Shown here in pieces: positions 14,833-15,326 of a stretch of DNA of 15,326 nt. Numbering within the stretch: the stretch's first letter is position 1; each line of letters opens with the position of its first letter. The stretch spans positions 1 through 15,326 of the forward strand of contig SKWJ01000328.1 of assembly GCA_007128995.1 (NCBI GenBank), in the 5' to 3' direction. The notes below the pieces were generated by a model, which saw only the letters and a list, made by a program, of their open reading frames with translations, was not told the DNA's origin and did no database searches. The stretch comes from Paracoccaceae bacterium. GTDB lineage: Bacteria; Pseudomonadota; Alphaproteobacteria; Rhodobacterales; Rhodobacteraceae. Position numbers and translations under genes: made by a program.

Positions 14833-15326
14833 TCAGCTGCCTTTGGTGCGCCAGCTATCGGCGTAGTTTTCGCGCGCTTCGGCCGCATAGGGGGTTTCAG
14901 CAACGCGAACGCGGATTTCTGCCTGTTTGTGCAATTCGGTCGAGGTCTTGCCTGTCGGCTCTGGCTCGCCCCATTTCAGTGTCAGCACATCACCGACCTG
15001 AACAGACTGTTCGACAACGCCAAGGCTCAGGACACAGCGTTCGTTGTAGCTGTAGCCGTTGAACATCGACATGCCGACCATTTTCCCGTCCTGCAGTACC
15101 ATATCGGCGCTGGAAGACGCATAGTTGGGCTGCGGGAAGTCGATCCATTTGTAAGGCGTGCCCTGCTCGAAGGCCGAAGCGATCACCTTCAGAACATCAT
15201 CCCGGTTCCACTCGAAGGTTACCTTCTTGCGGTTGGTGGGCGCGCCTTTCAGCTTGGTCAGCGCCTCCTTGCCAATGAAGTCGTCCTTTTTCCAGCCGAT
15301 ATAGAAGCCGTAACCCAGTTCGAACG
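14833..15326 (-). CDS. LigM/DesA-like tetrahydrofolate-dependent aryl O-demethylase (GcvT fold), C-terminal part
   Basis: The frame is open to the right edge; about 164 C-terminal residues are present and the start lies outside. An in-frame GTG at 15186 is an internal Val codon, not the start, because homology continues upstream of it (GYGFYIGWKKDDFIG, then PTNRKKVTFEWNRDD). It belongs to the aminomethyltransferase (GcvT) superfamily, whose C-terminal domain is visible here. The pattern KVTxxW.RDD, IDFPQPNYASSSAD, VGMSMFNGYSYNE, LKWGE, ELHKQ and ARENYADSWR closely follows Sphingobium LigM as I remember it. LigM moves the methyl group of vanillate or 3-O-methylgallate to tetrahydrofolate; DesA does this for syringate. 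The related DMSP demethylase DmdA is a less likely alternative. Ends at TGA 14833, next to a strong hairpin. Confidence 0.88.
   Translation of the reverse strand, partial: FELGYGFYIGWKKDDFIGKEALTKLKGAPTNRKKVTFEWNRDDVLKVIASAFEQGTPYKWIDFPQPNYASSSADMVLQDGKMVGMSMFNGYSYNERCVLSLGVVEQSVQVGDVLTLKWGEPEPTGKTSTELHKQAEIRVRVAETPYAAEARENYADSWRTKGS

Noticed and set aside
15184..15186. GTG at 15186 as the start of a 117-residue protein
   Set aside because: Sequence upstream in the same frame continues the LigM-like homology to the window edge, so this is an internal Val codon of a partial gene.
1..15326. tRNA or rRNA genes, CRISPR arrays, insertion sequences, prophage genes
   Set aside because: I saw no cloverleaf-like, repeat-spacer, transposase or integrase signals. 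Apart from short dyads the sequence is filled by transporter, enzyme and regulator genes.

Overview
The window looks like an accessory catabolic and transport region of a GC-rich alphaproteobacterium. GC-biased codon use, tight operons with ATGA and TGATG overlaps, and the abundance of TRAP and HAAT-type ABC transporters suggest a Rhodobacteraceae or roseobacter-like organism. That placement is inference; no rRNA or marker gene is present.

Layout, left to right. On the minus strand (read right to left) there is a LysR-type regulator with two helix-turn-helix domains (9643-10896). After it comes a complete TRAP transporter operon: binding protein, small permease and large permease (9478 down to 6613). 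Next is a five-component operon that starts from its own AT-rich promoter near 6570: a periplasmic binding protein, two LivH/LivM-type permeases, two LivG/LivF-type ATPases, and an aldehyde dehydrogenase translationally coupled to livF that runs off the left edge (6457 down to 1). On the plus strand, divergent from the regulator, are a TSUP (TauE/SafE) permease, an AEC-family permease and a thiamine-diphosphate enzyme of the benzoylformate decarboxylase/acetolactate synthase superfamily (11135-14569). At the right edge, on the minus strand, is the C-terminal part of a GcvT-fold protein. It closely resembles the tetrahydrofolate-dependent aryl O-demethylase LigM (vanillate/3-O-methylgallate) and ends at a strong hairpin.

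How the genes may work together (inference). The three enzymes suggest a side-chain and methoxyl-processing route for aromatic acids. A 2-oxo acid such as an aryl-glyoxylate would be decarboxylated to an aldehyde. A vanillin/benzaldehyde dehydrogenase-like enzyme would oxidise the aldehyde to the acid. A LigM-like enzyme would demethylate a methoxylated acid. The ABC and TRAP systems would import substrates, and TSUP and AEC would move organic anions in or out. The decarboxylase keeps the Glu and His positions of benzoylformate decarboxylase, which supports this reading, but no substrate is proven.

Most unusual points: the tandem-HTH LysR protein, two similar dyads with LysR-box spacing in the promoter regions on either side of its gene, a ~165-residue Ala/Pro/Arg-rich tail on LivF, a degenerate ABC signature in LivG, a strong hairpin between the binding-protein gene and livH, and four transporter families packed around one regulator.
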